Shown here: piece after piece, positions 25,282 through 25,422 of the stretch
How the letters are laid out: each line of letters opens with the position of its first letter
Numbering within the stretch: position 1 is the stretch's first letter
Notes under the pieces: model-generated
The model's input: the letters and a program-made list of their open reading frames with translations, nothing else
The model's database searches: none
Told to the model about the DNA's origin: nothing
Assembly: GCA_964569295.1 (NCBI GenBank)
Contig: CAZMVU010000050.1
Location: 1 to 25,422 of the forward strand
Reading direction: 5' to 3'
DNA from: CAZMVU01 sp964569295
GTDB lineage: Bacteria; Hydrogenedentota; Hydrogenedentia; Hydrogenedentales; JAGMZX01
DNA: 25,422 nt
Program-made: the position numbers and the translations under genes

Positions 25282-25355
25282 GGTGTTCCTCCGTTGACAA
25301 GAAAGCCGGTTTACCCTTCGCTCGAAGCCTGATCGTGCAATCGGTTCGCCGGAAA

Positions 25356-25387
25356 AGAAAAGGCTGTACTTGAGAGTACCGTTTTCT
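25356..25387. other. Imperfect hairpin upstream of the SDR gene
   Basis: AGAAAA (25356-25361) and TTTTCT (25382-25387) pair outside GTACT/AGTAC (25366-25379), with a TGAG loop and a small internal loop. It lies 75 bases upstream of the SDR start. It may be a terminator of a gene beyond the window or a repeat; GAGAAAACGGT inside it also occurs near 10430. Confidence 0.3.
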
Positions 25388-25422
25388 CGGGTTATTTTTC
25401 GACCTTGGGGCGTGGTTTGGTC

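Overview
This is a G+C-rich bacterial window (most genes look to be around 60% G+C or more) holding 15 intact protein genes, two gene remnants, several dispersed repeats and a few convincing signals. The mix suggests a Gram-negative, saccharolytic, probably uncultured lineage of the PVC / Hydrogenedentota type: a pseudopilin with a FTLIELLVVIAIIGILAAIL start and a C-terminal H-x10-DG motif, a Tat-signal sulfatase with HEAT repeats, a Gfo/Idh/MocA oxidoreductase, a heparinase II/III-like lyase and a DUF4861 protein. This assignment comes from gene content only; no rRNA or other phylogenetic marker was tested.

Layout. 266-1693 (+) is an archaeal/eukaryal-type prolyl-tRNA synthetase. 1827-4784 (-) and 4903-7737 (+) are a divergent pair of large secreted proteins, a heparinase II/III-like lyase and a DUF4861 protein with Asp-rich calcium-binding-like repeats, sharing a 118-bp promoter region. 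7738-8367 has no convincing intact gene but carries repeats and a gene-tail remnant. 8368-9204 (-) is a lower-G+C DUF3800 gene followed upstream by a Gfo/Idh/MocA oxidoreductase (9262-10302, -). A 10-kb-side sulfatase (10508-12454, -) is divergent from ilvD (12724-14427, +), which converges on a small ABM-domain monooxygenase (14454-14780, -). A three-gene proton-translocating transhydrogenase operon (15313-18385, +) has a near-consensus promoter and a clear terminator. Next come an acyl-CoA synthetase with a structured leader (18636-20174, +), a broken IS1634-like transposase fragment, an aldo/keto reductase (-), an alginate-export-like porin (-), a pseudopilin (-) and an HSD10-like SDR dehydrogenase (-).

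How it fits together. Lyase, DUF4861 protein, sulfatase, porin and the NAD(P)-dependent sugar-type oxidoreductase and aldo/keto reductase fit a lifestyle of degrading acidic or sulfated polysaccharides, but they are not one operon. The transhydrogenase balances NADH and NADPH; ilvD makes branched-chain amino acid precursors; the acyl-CoA synthetase and HSD10-like SDR could act in acyl-CoA oxidation.

The most interesting structure is around 8159-9330. The last 23 codons (stop included) of the oxidoreductase gene exist twice, 62 of 69 bases identical with a 38-bp perfect core, on either side of the low-G+C DUF3800 gene. The geometry resembles a small element that integrated at the 3' end of a gene and restored that end, though no integrase is present and a decayed paralogue is a live alternative.
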